Shown here piece by piece: positions 8,130-15,326 of a stretch of 64,000 nt of DNA. The stretch is from Paraoerskovia marina DSM 21750 (GTDB taxonomy: Bacteria; Actinomycetota; Actinomycetes; Actinomycetales; Cellulomonadaceae): assembly GCF_000701465.1 (NCBI RefSeq), contig NZ_JNIY01000004.1, positions 1 through 64,000 on the forward strand, written 5' to 3'. Made by a program: the position numbers and the translations under genes. A model generated the notes under the pieces. That model saw only the letters and a program-made list of their open reading frames with translations, did no database searches and was not told the DNA's origin. Positions within the stretch are counted from its first letter, which is position 1. The number at the start of each line of letters is the position of its first letter.

Positions 8130-8878
8130 CCGCAGCGATCACCCTCGCCGGAGTCTCCAAGAGCTTCGGTGCAGCCCAGGCCCTCGTCGACGTCGATCTC
8201 GAGGTCAACACGCACGAGGTCCTCGCGGTCGTCGGCGACAACGGGGCCGGCAAGTCCACGCTCGCCGGCCTGCTGTCCGGCGTGCACACCCCCGACCGCG
8301 GGCAGGTGCGGATCGACGGCGAGCCCGTGCACCTCACCTCCCCGGCCGCGGCACGGCGCGAAGGGATCGCCGCGGTGTTCCAGGAGCTCGCGCTCTGCGA
8401 CAACCTCGACGTGGTCGAGAACCTCTTCCTCGGGCACGAGGCCGCGGCCGGGATCTTCCTCGACGAGGTGTCGATGGAACGTCAGGCGTGGGAGCTCCTC
8501 GACCAGCTCGCCGCGCGCGTCCCCAGCGTCCGCGTCCCGGTCGCGGCGCTCTCCGGCGGTCAGCGCCGCACGATCGCGATCGCGCGGGCGCTCCTCGGCG
8601 ACCCGCGGGTGATCGTGCTCGACGAACCGACCACTGCCCTGGGCATCCGCCAGACGGCCCAGGTGCTCACCCTGGTGGAACGTCTGCGCGAGCGAGGGCA
8701 CGCCGTCGTGCTGATCAGCCACTCGATCACCGACGTGCAGGCCGTCGCGGACCGGATCGCCGTGCTGCGGCTGGGCCACCTGATCGGGGAGTTCGACGCC
8801 GAGACGACCACCACTGAAGACCTGCTCGGGGCGATCACCGGTGCGGTCGCCCCGCGTGCGGGCGGGAGGGCATCATGA
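8126..8878 (+). CDS. Sugar ABC transporter ATPase, single nucleotide-binding domain
   Basis: The 250-residue ATPase has Walker A GDNGAGKST (about 37-45), Q-loop VFQELALCDN, signature LSGGQRRTIAIARA (about 141-154), Walker B VIVLDEPT and switch His in LISHS. It is half-size. XylG, RbsA and MglA of enterobacteria carry two fused ATPase domains in about 500 residues. A single domain must act as a homodimer, as seen in many actinobacterial members. It starts with GTG overlapping the binding-protein stop and energises the adjacent permease. Confidence 0.92.
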   Translation: MTAAITLAGVSKSFGAAQALVDVDLEVNTHEVLAVVGDNGAGKSTLAGLLSGVHTPDRGQVRIDGEPVHLTSPAAARREGIAAVFQELALCDNLDVVENLFLGHEAAAGIFLDEVSMERQAWELLDQLAARVPSVRVPVAALSGGQRRTIAIARALLGDPRVIVLDEPTTALGIRQTAQVLTLVERLRERGHAVVLISHSITDVQAVADRIAVLRLGHLIGEFDAETTTTEDLLGAITGAVAPRAGGRAS

Positions 8879-10086
8879 CGACGGCACGCACAGCCCCGCG
8901 CACGGACGGCGGGCGGATCTCGTCGGCGTGGCAGACGTGGACCGACGGCGACCACCGGCTCGCGCCGATCGCCGGGGCGCTGGTCGTGATCTGGGTGGCG
9001 TTCGGCATCGCCAACCCCACGTTCTGGACGCCCGAGAACCTGGTCAACCTCTCGTTGCAGTCCGTCTCGACCGGTGTCATCGCGCTCGGGATCGTCATCG
9101 TGCTGCTGGCCGGCCAGATCGACCTCTCGGTGGGGTCCGTGAGCGGTCTCGCGGCCGCGATCGTGGCGGTCGGGGCGGTCGCGGGCGACTGGCCCGTCGC
9201 GCTCGGGGTCGTCGTCGCGCTCGTCGCGGGCGCGCTGATCGGGCTCCTCTATGGTGTGCTCGTCGCCCGGTTCGGCCTCCCGGGGTTCGTGATCACGCTC
9301 GCCGGTCTGCTCGTCGTCGCAGGTGTCCAGTGGCGGGTGCTCGGCGCCGACGGCTCGGTCAACCTGCCGTTCGACTCGTGGCTCGTGAAGTTCAACCAGG
9401 CGTGGTTCGTGCCCGACGGCGTGGCCTGGGTCGGGGCGGCGGTCGTCGTCGCCGGGGTCGCCACGATCGGGATCGTCGAACGACGACGGCGCGTGCTCGC
9501 CGAGCTCCCGGCACCCACCGTGCTCGGCGTCCTGATCAGGCCGGCGGTCCTTGCCGTCCTCCTGGCCGTGGTCGTCGGCTATCTGGGCCAGGCGCGAGGC
9601 ATCGGGTACAGCGTCGTGCTCTTCGTCGTCCTGGTCGCCGTCACCGACGTCCTGCTGCGCCGGACCCGGTGGGGGCGGCACGTGCGCGCGGTCGGGGGCG
9701 ACCACCGTGCGTCTCTGCTCGCCGGCGTACCGGTCCGGCGCACCCTCGTCTCCGCGTTCGTCGCCTGCTCGACGCTGGCCGCCCTCGGGGGAGTGCTGGC
9801 GGCCGGACGCCTCGCCGCGGCGAACCAGGGCACCGGGGGAGGAGGTCTCTTCCTGACCGCGATCGCGGCCGCCGTCATCGGGGGGACCAGTCTCTTCGGC
9901 GGGCGTGGCAGTGCCTGGTCGGCCCTGCTCGGGGTGCTCGTCATCCAGTCGATCGCGAACGGGCTCACCCTGCTCGACCTCGACGCCGCGACCCGGAACA
10001 TCGTGACCGGGCTCGTCCTCGCCTTCGCCGTCTCGATCGACACGCTCCTGCGACAGCGTCAGCAGCGGTCGGTCACCCGTGTGTGA
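8875..10086 (+). CDS. Xylose/ribose-type ABC transporter permease
   Basis: The 403-residue integral membrane protein belongs to the BPD_transp_2 (RbsC/XylH) family. It has about ten helices, the characteristic LLAGQIDLSVGSVSGLAAAI at about residues 77-96, and GGTSLFGGRGSAWSALLGVL near residue 340. The length fits XylH (about 390-400) better than RbsC (about 320). It overlaps the ATPase gene by 4 bp and completes the binding-protein/ATPase/permease set. The next gene, an AGE-family epimerase, begins 32 bp later and may act on the imported sugar. Confidence 0.92.
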   Translation: MTTARTAPRTDGGRISSAWQTWTDGDHRLAPIAGALVVIWVAFGIANPTFWTPENLVNLSLQSVSTGVIALGIVIVLLAGQIDLSVGSVSGLAAAIVAVGAVAGDWPVALGVVVALVAGALIGLLYGVLVARFGLPGFVITLAGLLVVAGVQWRVLGADGSVNLPFDSWLVKFNQAWFVPDGVAWVGAAVVVAGVATIGIVERRRRVLAELPAPTVLGVLIRPAVLAVLLAVVVGYLGQARGIGYSVVLFVVLVAVTDVLLRRTRWGRHVRAVGGDHRASLLAGVPVRRTLVSAFVACSTLAALGGVLAAGRLAAANQGTGGGGLFLTAIAAAVIGGTSLFGGRGSAWSALLGVLVIQSIANGLTLLDLDAATRNIVTGLVLAFAVSIDTLLRQRQQRSVTRV

Positions 10087-10118
10087 CCCGGGTCGCAGTC
10101 CGGGGTAGCGTTCTGGAT

Positions 10119-11279
10119 GTGGCAGACCACGCAGGGGTGAGTCCCTCGGCAGACGCACAGCTCGAGCCCGTCAGCGATCCGGGCCGTGCGGCGGTGCGGC
10201 GCGCGGCCAGGCTGCGAGCGCTCCTGGACGGGTGTGCCGCCGTCGACGTCGAGCGCATCGGGGTGAGGACGGACGTCGCAGCGCGACTCGCGCACGTCCA
10301 CTCCCTCGGGCACCTCGTCGGTGCCGAGAACAGCGCGGAGCGCGCCGACGCCGCCCTGGCCAGCCTCCGGACGATGCTCGCCGACCCGGACCACGGCGGC
10401 TGGTTCGCCGGTCGGGGCCCAGGCGACGGCGTCGACGGGGCCAAGGACGCCGGGACCCACACTGCCGTCGTCCTCGCGGCCGCCACGGCGGCGCTCGCGG
10501 ACAGGCCGGGGGCGCGCGTGATGCTCGACGAGGCGCTGGTGGTGCTCGGCCAGCGGTTCTGGGACCCCGAGGCGTCGATGCTGCGCACGGAGTGGGACCG
10601 TGCCTGGAACGCACCCGGGCCGTACCGCGGACTCGCCGCCAACATGTACGGGGTGGAGGCGATGCTGGCCGCCTACGACGCCACCGCCGACCTGCAGTGG
10701 CTCGAGAGCTCCGGTGCCGTCGTCGACCGTGTCGTCGGTTGGGCCTCGGCCAACCGCTGGCGGCTGCCCGAGCACTTCACCCCCGACTGGATCCCCGACC
10801 GCGACTACAACGTCCACGACCCGCGGGACGCCGAGCGGCCCTACGGATCGGTCCCTGGGCACGGGTTCGTCTGGGCGCGTCTGCTGCTCTCGCTCGAGGC
10901 GGCGCACGGGTCGACCGGGCGACGGACCGACGCCGCGATCTCCCTGTTCGAACGGGCGCTCGCCGACGCGTGGACGGGCGACGGGTTCGTCGCGACCGTC
11001 GACTGGCAGGGCAACGCGCTCGACACCCGAACGCCGGTCGCGGCGCGCTGTGCCGCGATCACCACGGCCTACCAGCTGGCCCGGGTGACCGGGGACGAAC
11101 GGTACGCCCGCCGGGCGGAGGACTGGTGGCCCGCCGACCCGGACCCGTGGTGCAGCGGGCCGCAGGACGTTCACGTCGCCGTCCAGGCGCTGCTCGCGCC
11201 AGACCTCCCGGTGGGTGCGTCGTTCGGCGGGGCCGTGCGCCAGGGGTTGCGGGCGACGGGACCGACGGCGACGCGCTAG
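10119..11279 (+). CDS. AGE-family sugar epimerase/isomerase
   Basis: The 386-residue protein has the alpha/alpha-barrel of N-acylglucosamine 2-epimerases and mannose/cellobiose isomerases. Family hallmarks include the HVHSLGHLVGAEN start, DPDHGGWF at about residue 88, GPYRGLAANMYGVEAMLA, and PEHFTPDW with PGHGFVWARLLLSLE, which supply active-site histidines and glutamates. Such enzymes interconvert free sugars in the cytoplasm, for example mannose/fructose or cellobiose epimerisation. It lies at the end of the xylose-type transporter operon. A GTG at 10119 is the likely start; GTG 10137 is possible. Its stop overlaps the stop of the convergent mod gene. Confidence 0.8.
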   Translation: MADHAGVSPSADAQLEPVSDPGRAAVRRAARLRALLDGCAAVDVERIGVRTDVAARLAHVHSLGHLVGAENSAERADAALASLRTMLADPDHGGWFAGRGPGDGVDGAKDAGTHTAVVLAAATAALADRPGARVMLDEALVVLGQRFWDPEASMLRTEWDRAWNAPGPYRGLAANMYGVEAMLAAYDATADLQWLESSGAVVDRVVGWASANRWRLPEHFTPDWIPDRDYNVHDPRDAERPYGSVPGHGFVWARLLLSLEAAHGSTGRRTDAAISLFERALADAWTGDGFVATVDWQGNALDTRTPVAARCAAITTAYQLARVTGDERYARRAEDWWPADPDPWCSGPQDVHVAVQALLAPDLPVGASFGGAVRQGLRATGPTATR

Positions 11280-13267
11280 AGCCCGACCACGCGCACCTCG
11301 GCGGCTTTCACGACGAACAGCAGCCGCTCGCCGGCCCGCACGTCGAGGTCGGCCAGGGCGGCCGGGGTGAGGTCGGCGGCCAGGTGCGTCCCGTCGTCGG
11401 ACGTGGCGTGCACGCGGACGAGCGCACCGTGCGGCCGGACGCCGGTGACCCTCACGGGAATCGTGTTGCGCGGGCTGCCGCCGGGAGGCGTGCGGTGCAC
11501 CGCCACCGCCGCGGGGTCGAAGACCGCGACGCCGCCCGCTCCCACCTCCGGTGGCCCGCCGTCGCCGGGGACCCCGCTGATCCGGCCGGTCGGGGTGTCG
11601 AGCCCGTCGGCGACGGCGGTTCCACGGAGAAGGTTGATGCCCGCCAGGCGCGCCGTGAACGTGGTCCGGGGTGCGCCGAGGACGTCGGCGACGGGCCGGT
11701 CGTCGACCACGCGCCCGTCCTCCATCACGACGACGCGGTCGGCCAGCAGCAGGAGGTCCAGCGGGTCGTGGGTGACGAGCAGGGTCGAACAGGGACTGGC
11801 GGCCAGGCGGTCCCGGAGGGCTGTCCGGACCTCGTGCGCGACGGCGGTGTCGAGCGACGCGAACGGTTCGTCGAGAAGCAGGAGGCGCGGGTCGGCGGCG
11901 AGTGCGCGGGCGATCGCGACCCGCCGGGCCTGGCCTCCGGACAGCGCCGTGCTGGGGACCTCCGCGAGGTGATCGGCATCCAGCAGTCTGAGCTCAGCGT
12001 GCGCCCGGCCGTGGGCCGCGTCCGGGCGAAGGCCTGCCGCGCGGGGGCCGAACGCGACGTCGTCGAGAGTCCGGCGGGCCACCGCGGTCGGCTGCTGCGG
12101 CACCCACCCGACGCGCCGCCGGTGGACCGGGGCGGCCTCGACCGGCCCGTCGTCGACGGCGAGGGTTCCCGGGACGAGGCCCGCGGCAGCCGCGAGCAGG
12201 GTCGACTTCCCGGCGCCGTTCGGGCCGACCACGGCGACGACCTCGCCGGCGGCCACCGAGATCGTGGCGTCCACGTCCCGGTCCGGGACCCGGGCGGTGA
12301 CGGTCGCCGCGGCGGGCGCGGGGCGTGCGACGTCGACCGCAGGTCCCGACGGTCCTGGGTCGGCCGGCGCGGTGGTGGTCGGTGCGGTGGTGGTCGGAGG
12401 TGGGCCCGACGACGCCGCCGCCGGGTCGGGGGCCCGAGCCGCGCGGGGTCGCTGCGGCGGGCGGTAGACCGCGGTCGTGACGACGAGCGCGACGACGACG
12501 AGCAGGAGGGACATCGCGATCGCGCCCTCGGGGTCCGAGGACCGCGTCACGTAGACGTGCAGCGGGAGGGTCTGCGTCACGCCCGGGAGGGAGCCGGCGA
12601 ACGTGATCGTGGCCCCGAACTCGCCCAGCGCGCGCGCCCACGCGAGGACCAGCCCGGAGACGAGCCCCGGGGCGACCGCGGGCAGCGTCACCCGCGTGAG
12701 CACCCGGCTCGGCGCGGCCCCGAGGGTGGCCGCGACGTCCTCGGCGCCCTCGCGACGGCCCCGGAGAGCGCCCTCGAGGGACAGCACCAAGAACGGCAGG
12801 GCGACGAACGTCTGCGCGAGCACCACGGCCGCCGTCGTGAAGCCGATCTCGAGGCCGAGCACCGCCAGCGGCTCACCGACGAGCCCGCGTCGGCCGAACG
12901 CCTCCAGCAGGGCGACGCCCCCGACGACCGGGGGGAGTGCGAGCGGCAGAAGCACGAGGGCCCTGACCACGCGTTGCCCCGGGAACGACGCGCGTGCCAG
13001 GACGAGTGCGAGCGGCACCCCGAGGGCCGCGCAGATCACCGTCGCGAGCACCGACGTCCGCAGGGAGAGCCACAGCGCTTCCACCGCGGACCGGGACGTC
13101 AGGAGGTCGGGCAGGTCCGGCCACGGCGTTGCGAGAACAAGTGCGACCACGGGCACGACGACGAGTGCGAGCCCGACTGCGGCGGGCACCAGAACCCACC
13201 GTGGCAGGACGGCGCCGCCCCGACCCCGCCACGTCATGCCGGCTCCCGCATCCGCGTCCGCGGTCAT
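11276..13267 (-). CDS. modBC: Fused molybdate ABC transporter permease-ATPase (ModB-ModC)
   Basis: A single 663-residue protein joins two normally separate subunits. Residues 1-about 245 form a ModB permease with GEFGATITFAG and the coupling loop EDVAATLGAAPSRVLTRVTLP. A Pro/Thr/Ala linker follows (about 250-300). Residues about 300-510 are the ModC ATPase with Walker A GPNGAGKST, signature LSGGQARRVAIARA and Walker B LLLLDEP. The last 70 residues form a Mop/TOBE domain. It imports molybdate for the nitrate reductase cofactor. It overlaps modA by 4 bp. The frame is open throughout, so the fusion is genuine in this sequence. Confidence 0.9.
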   Translation of the reverse strand: MTADADAGAGMTWRGRGGAVLPRWVLVPAAVGLALVVVPVVALVLATPWPDLPDLLTSRSAVEALWLSLRTSVLATVICAALGVPLALVLARASFPGQRVVRALVLLPLALPPVVGGVALLEAFGRRGLVGEPLAVLGLEIGFTTAAVVLAQTFVALPFLVLSLEGALRGRREGAEDVAATLGAAPSRVLTRVTLPAVAPGLVSGLVLAWARALGEFGATITFAGSLPGVTQTLPLHVYVTRSSDPEGAIAMSLLLVVVALVVTTAVYRPPQRPRAARAPDPAAASSGPPPTTTAPTTTAPADPGPSGPAVDVARPAPAAATVTARVPDRDVDATISVAAGEVVAVVGPNGAGKSTLLAAAAGLVPGTLAVDDGPVEAAPVHRRRVGWVPQQPTAVARRTLDDVAFGPRAAGLRPDAAHGRAHAELRLLDADHLAEVPSTALSGGQARRVAIARALAADPRLLLLDEPFASLDTAVAHEVRTALRDRLAASPCSTLLVTHDPLDLLLLADRVVVMEDGRVVDDRPVADVLGAPRTTFTARLAGINLLRGTAVADGLDTPTGRISGVPGDGGPPEVGAGGVAVFDPAAVAVHRTPPGGSPRNTIPVRVTGVRPHGALVRVHATSDDGTHLAADLTPAALADLDVRAGERLLFVVKAAEVRVVGL

Positions 13268-14052
13268 GGTGGGCCGAACCCGGCGTCGCGGAGTGACTGG
13301 CGGCCGTGAGAGCTGGTCACCGCGGCGACGAACTCGCCTGCGAGCCCGTGGTCTTGCGCGTCCGCGGTCTCGGCGATCGGGTAGCGGTTGACGACGCCCT
13401 CGGCCTCGGGCGTGTCGATCACGAGCACGTCGTCGCCCGCAGCCCGCGCGTCGGTCGCGTACACGACACCCGCGTCCGCCTGGCCGGCCGCGACCTTCGC
13501 GAGCACGTCCGTCACCGAGCGTTCCTCGGAGACCCGGTGGATCGTGACGCCCGCCCGTTCCTCGAGCGCGCGGGTCGCGGCCCCGCACGGGACCTCGGGC
13601 GCGCAGACCACGGCGTCGACGTCGGGATCGGCGAGGTCGGCGAGCGCCCCCACGTCGGCCGGGTTGTCGGACGGCACGACGACCGTCGGGGCGTTCGACG
13701 CGAACAGCACCGGGTCGTACGCGACGTCGGCGTCGACAGCCCGCTGCATCGTCGCCTGGTCGGCGGTGGCCAGGACGTCCGCGGGTGCTCCGGCGACGAG
13801 CTGGTCGACGAGCGTGTCGGAGCCCGCGTACGAGACCCGGACGTCGACGTCGGGGTGGTCGGCCTCGAACCGTGCGGTGATCTCGTCGAAGGGGGCGGCG
13901 AGGGAGGCGGCGGCCAGCACCGTGATCTCTGACGTCCGGGCGACGTCGTCCGGTTGTGTACCCGGGGTCGAGCACGCGCTCAGCACTCCGAGCGCGAGGA
14001 CCGTGGCGCTCGCCGCGGTCGCTCGTCCGGCCGTGCCGCTCATGCCGCTCAT
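13264..14052 (-). CDS. modA: Molybdate-binding lipoprotein ModA
   Basis: The 262-residue periplasmic-type protein has a signal peptide with lipobox LSAC at about residues 22-25. A ModA domain follows: TVLAAASLAAPFDEI, VSYAGSDTLVDQL, GAPADVLATAD and GQADAGVVYATDA, which place the Ser/Asp/Tyr anion-binding residues. It captures molybdate or tungstate for the ModBC fusion. Its ATG overlaps the upstream regulator stop and its stop overlaps modBC, so all three are translationally coupled. Confidence 0.92.
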   Translation of the reverse strand: MSGMSGTAGRATAASATVLALGVLSACSTPGTQPDDVARTSEITVLAAASLAAPFDEITARFEADHPDVDVRVSYAGSDTLVDQLVAGAPADVLATADQATMQRAVDADVAYDPVLFASNAPTVVVPSDNPADVGALADLADPDVDAVVCAPEVPCGAATRALEERAGVTIHRVSEERSVTDVLAKVAAGQADAGVVYATDARAAGDDVLVIDTPEAEGVVNRYPIAETADAQDHGLAGEFVAAVTSSHGRQSLRDAGFGPP

Positions 14053-14453
14053 GCCGGGCCTCCGGGCGTCTCGACGACGACGGTGGTCGCCTTGACGACG
14101 GCGACGGCGAGGCTTCCCGGCTCCAGGCCGAGCTCGCGCACCGCCTCCGTCGACATCAGGGAGACCACGCGCTGACCCCGGCACGTCATCTCCACCTGGG
14201 ACATCACGGTGTCGGACTGCACCCGAGTGACGAGCCCGACGAACCGGTTCCGGGCAGAGCGTGCCACCCCCGACGGGTCGGGCGCCTGGGCCGTCAGCGT
14301 CGCCGAGTGCTCGGCGAGAGCCGCTCCGTCGACGACCATGCGACCGACGTCGTCCCGGCGCGAGGGGAGCATCCCCTGGTCGACCCACCGGCGGACGGTG
14401 TCGTCGCTGACGCCGAGCAGGTCGGCGGCCTCGCTTATCCGATAGTGCGGCAT
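14049..14453 (-). CDS. HTH (MerR/excisionase type)-Mop domain molybdate-binding regulator
   Basis: The 134-residue protein starts with a short helix-turn-helix (HYRISEAADLLGVSDDTVRRW, about residues 3-22). It ends with a Mop/TOBE domain (ARNRFVGLVTRVQSDTVMSQVEM and AVVKATTVVVE) that binds molybdate. Unlike E. coli ModE it lacks the LysR-like HTH and has only one Mop domain. It heads the mod operon and should sense molybdate to control uptake or act as a store. ATG 14453 gives the usual N-terminus; GTG 14462 is an alternative. Confidence 0.85.
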   Translation of the reverse strand: MPHYRISEAADLLGVSDDTVRRWVDQGMLPSRRDDVGRMVVDGAALAEHSATLTAQAPDPSGVARSARNRFVGLVTRVQSDTVMSQVEMTCRGQRVVSLMSTEAVRELGLEPGSLAVAVVKATTVVVETPGGPA

Positions 14454-14549
14454 GAAGGTCACGATAGTGCCGCACCTGCGGTTGAGCGAGGTGTTGTGGG
14501 ACCACGTGGCTCGACGGCACGGCGTGAGCCCGCCCGCTACCGTGGGCGG

Positions 14550-15077
14550 ATGACCACCCCGCGCACCGCCGTCGTCGTCACCGTCTCCGACCGCTGCGCC
14601 CGCGGCGAGGCCGAGGACCGCTCCGGGCCCACGCTGGTCGACGGTCTCGAGGCGCTGGGCTTCACGACCACGCTGGTCCTGGTGCCCGACGGCGTCCCCA
14701 CCGTGCGCTCGGCCGTCGCCGAGGCGATCGGTGCGGGGACCGACGTCGTCCTCACCACCGGGGGCACCGGCGTCGGACCGCGGGACGCCACGCCCGAGGC
14801 GCTGGCGCCGCTCCTCGCCCAGGAGCTGCCCGGGGTCGCCGACGCCGTCCGTCGGGCGGGGGCCTCCGTCGTCCCCACCGCGGTGCTCTCACGGGGCGTC
14901 GCCGGGATCGCGCGGCGCGGCTCCGCGGCTCCGGACGGGACGTGGACGCAGGGTGGCGGGACCGTCGTCGTCGCGCTGCCCGGGTCCGTGGGCGGGGTGC
15001 GGGACGGGCTGGCCGTCGTCGGGCCGCTGCTCGGGCACCTCGTCGATCAGCTCGCGGGGGGAGACCACGCGGGTTGA
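14550..15077 (+). CDS. Molybdenum cofactor biosynthesis protein, MogA/MoaB family
   Basis: The 175-residue protein has the MoCF-binding fold: VVVTVSDRCARGEAEDRSGP at the start, the phosphate-binding VVLTTGGTGVGPRDATPEAL at about residues 65-84, and ALPGSVGGVRDGL near the C-terminus. It adenylylates molybdopterin before molybdenum insertion. It is divergent from the mod operon (about 96 bp apart) and convergent with the nitrate reductase operon. That groups molybdate uptake, cofactor maturation and a Mo enzyme. No MoeA or MoaA is in the window. Confidence 0.9.
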   Translation: MTTPRTAVVVTVSDRCARGEAEDRSGPTLVDGLEALGFTTTLVLVPDGVPTVRSAVAEAIGAGTDVVLTTGGTGVGPRDATPEALAPLLAQELPGVADAVRRAGASVVPTAVLSRGVAGIARRGSAAPDGTWTQGGGTVVVALPGSVGGVRDGLAVVGPLLGHLVDQLAGGDHAG

Positions 15078-15086
15078 GCCGGCGGG

Positions 15087-15313
15087 GGTTGAGCGTGTCT
15101 AAACCGGGTCTCGACGGGGCTCGACCGACGAGGGTTGAGCGTGTCGAAACCGGGTCTCGACGGGGCTCGACCGACAGGGCTCGACCTGCGGGGGTTGAGT
15201 TTGTCGAAACCTGGTCTCGACGGGGCTCGACCGACGAGGGTTGAGCGTGTCTAAACCGGGTCTCGACGGGGCTCGACCGACAGGGCTCGACCGACGGGGC
15301 TCGACCGACGGGG
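15087..15313. repeat. Tandem hairpin-forming intergenic repeat, four long units plus short units
   Basis: Four near-identical units of about 43 bp start at 15087, 15133, 15193 and 15239. Each begins ggttgagcgtgtc(g/t)aaacc and continues ggtctcgacggggctcgacc. The two halves are roughly inverse complements, so each unit can fold. Extra 14-bp pieces (ggggctcgaccgac) trail from about 15282. The block fills the gap between the convergent mog and narH-like genes. Related 'ggtttcgacaagctcaacc' palindromes are scattered between genes in many actinobacteria. No spacers and no mobile gene are present. Confidence 0.85.
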
Positions 15314-15326
15314 CTCGACCGGCGGG

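Noticed and set aside
8841-10118. In-frame upstream extension of the epimerase gene through the permease region
   Set aside because: The extension is a shadow of the ATPase and permease genes in another frame. Epimerase-like sequence begins only after about 10119.
10232-13309. 1025-codon plus-strand open frame across the epimerase and mod genes
   Set aside because: It is Arg/Gly/Pro-rich, crosses two genes on opposite strands and has no recognisable domain.
15087-15313. Possible CRISPR array
   Set aside because: Units differ, are adjacent without unique spacers, and are palindromic intergenic repeats. No cas genes are nearby.
15090-15326. Extension of the narH-like frame or other ORFs through the repeat block
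   Set aside because: Frames through the repeat give low-complexity VSTRSTL-like strings, a known translation artefact of this repeat. The narH-like stop lies at 15327.
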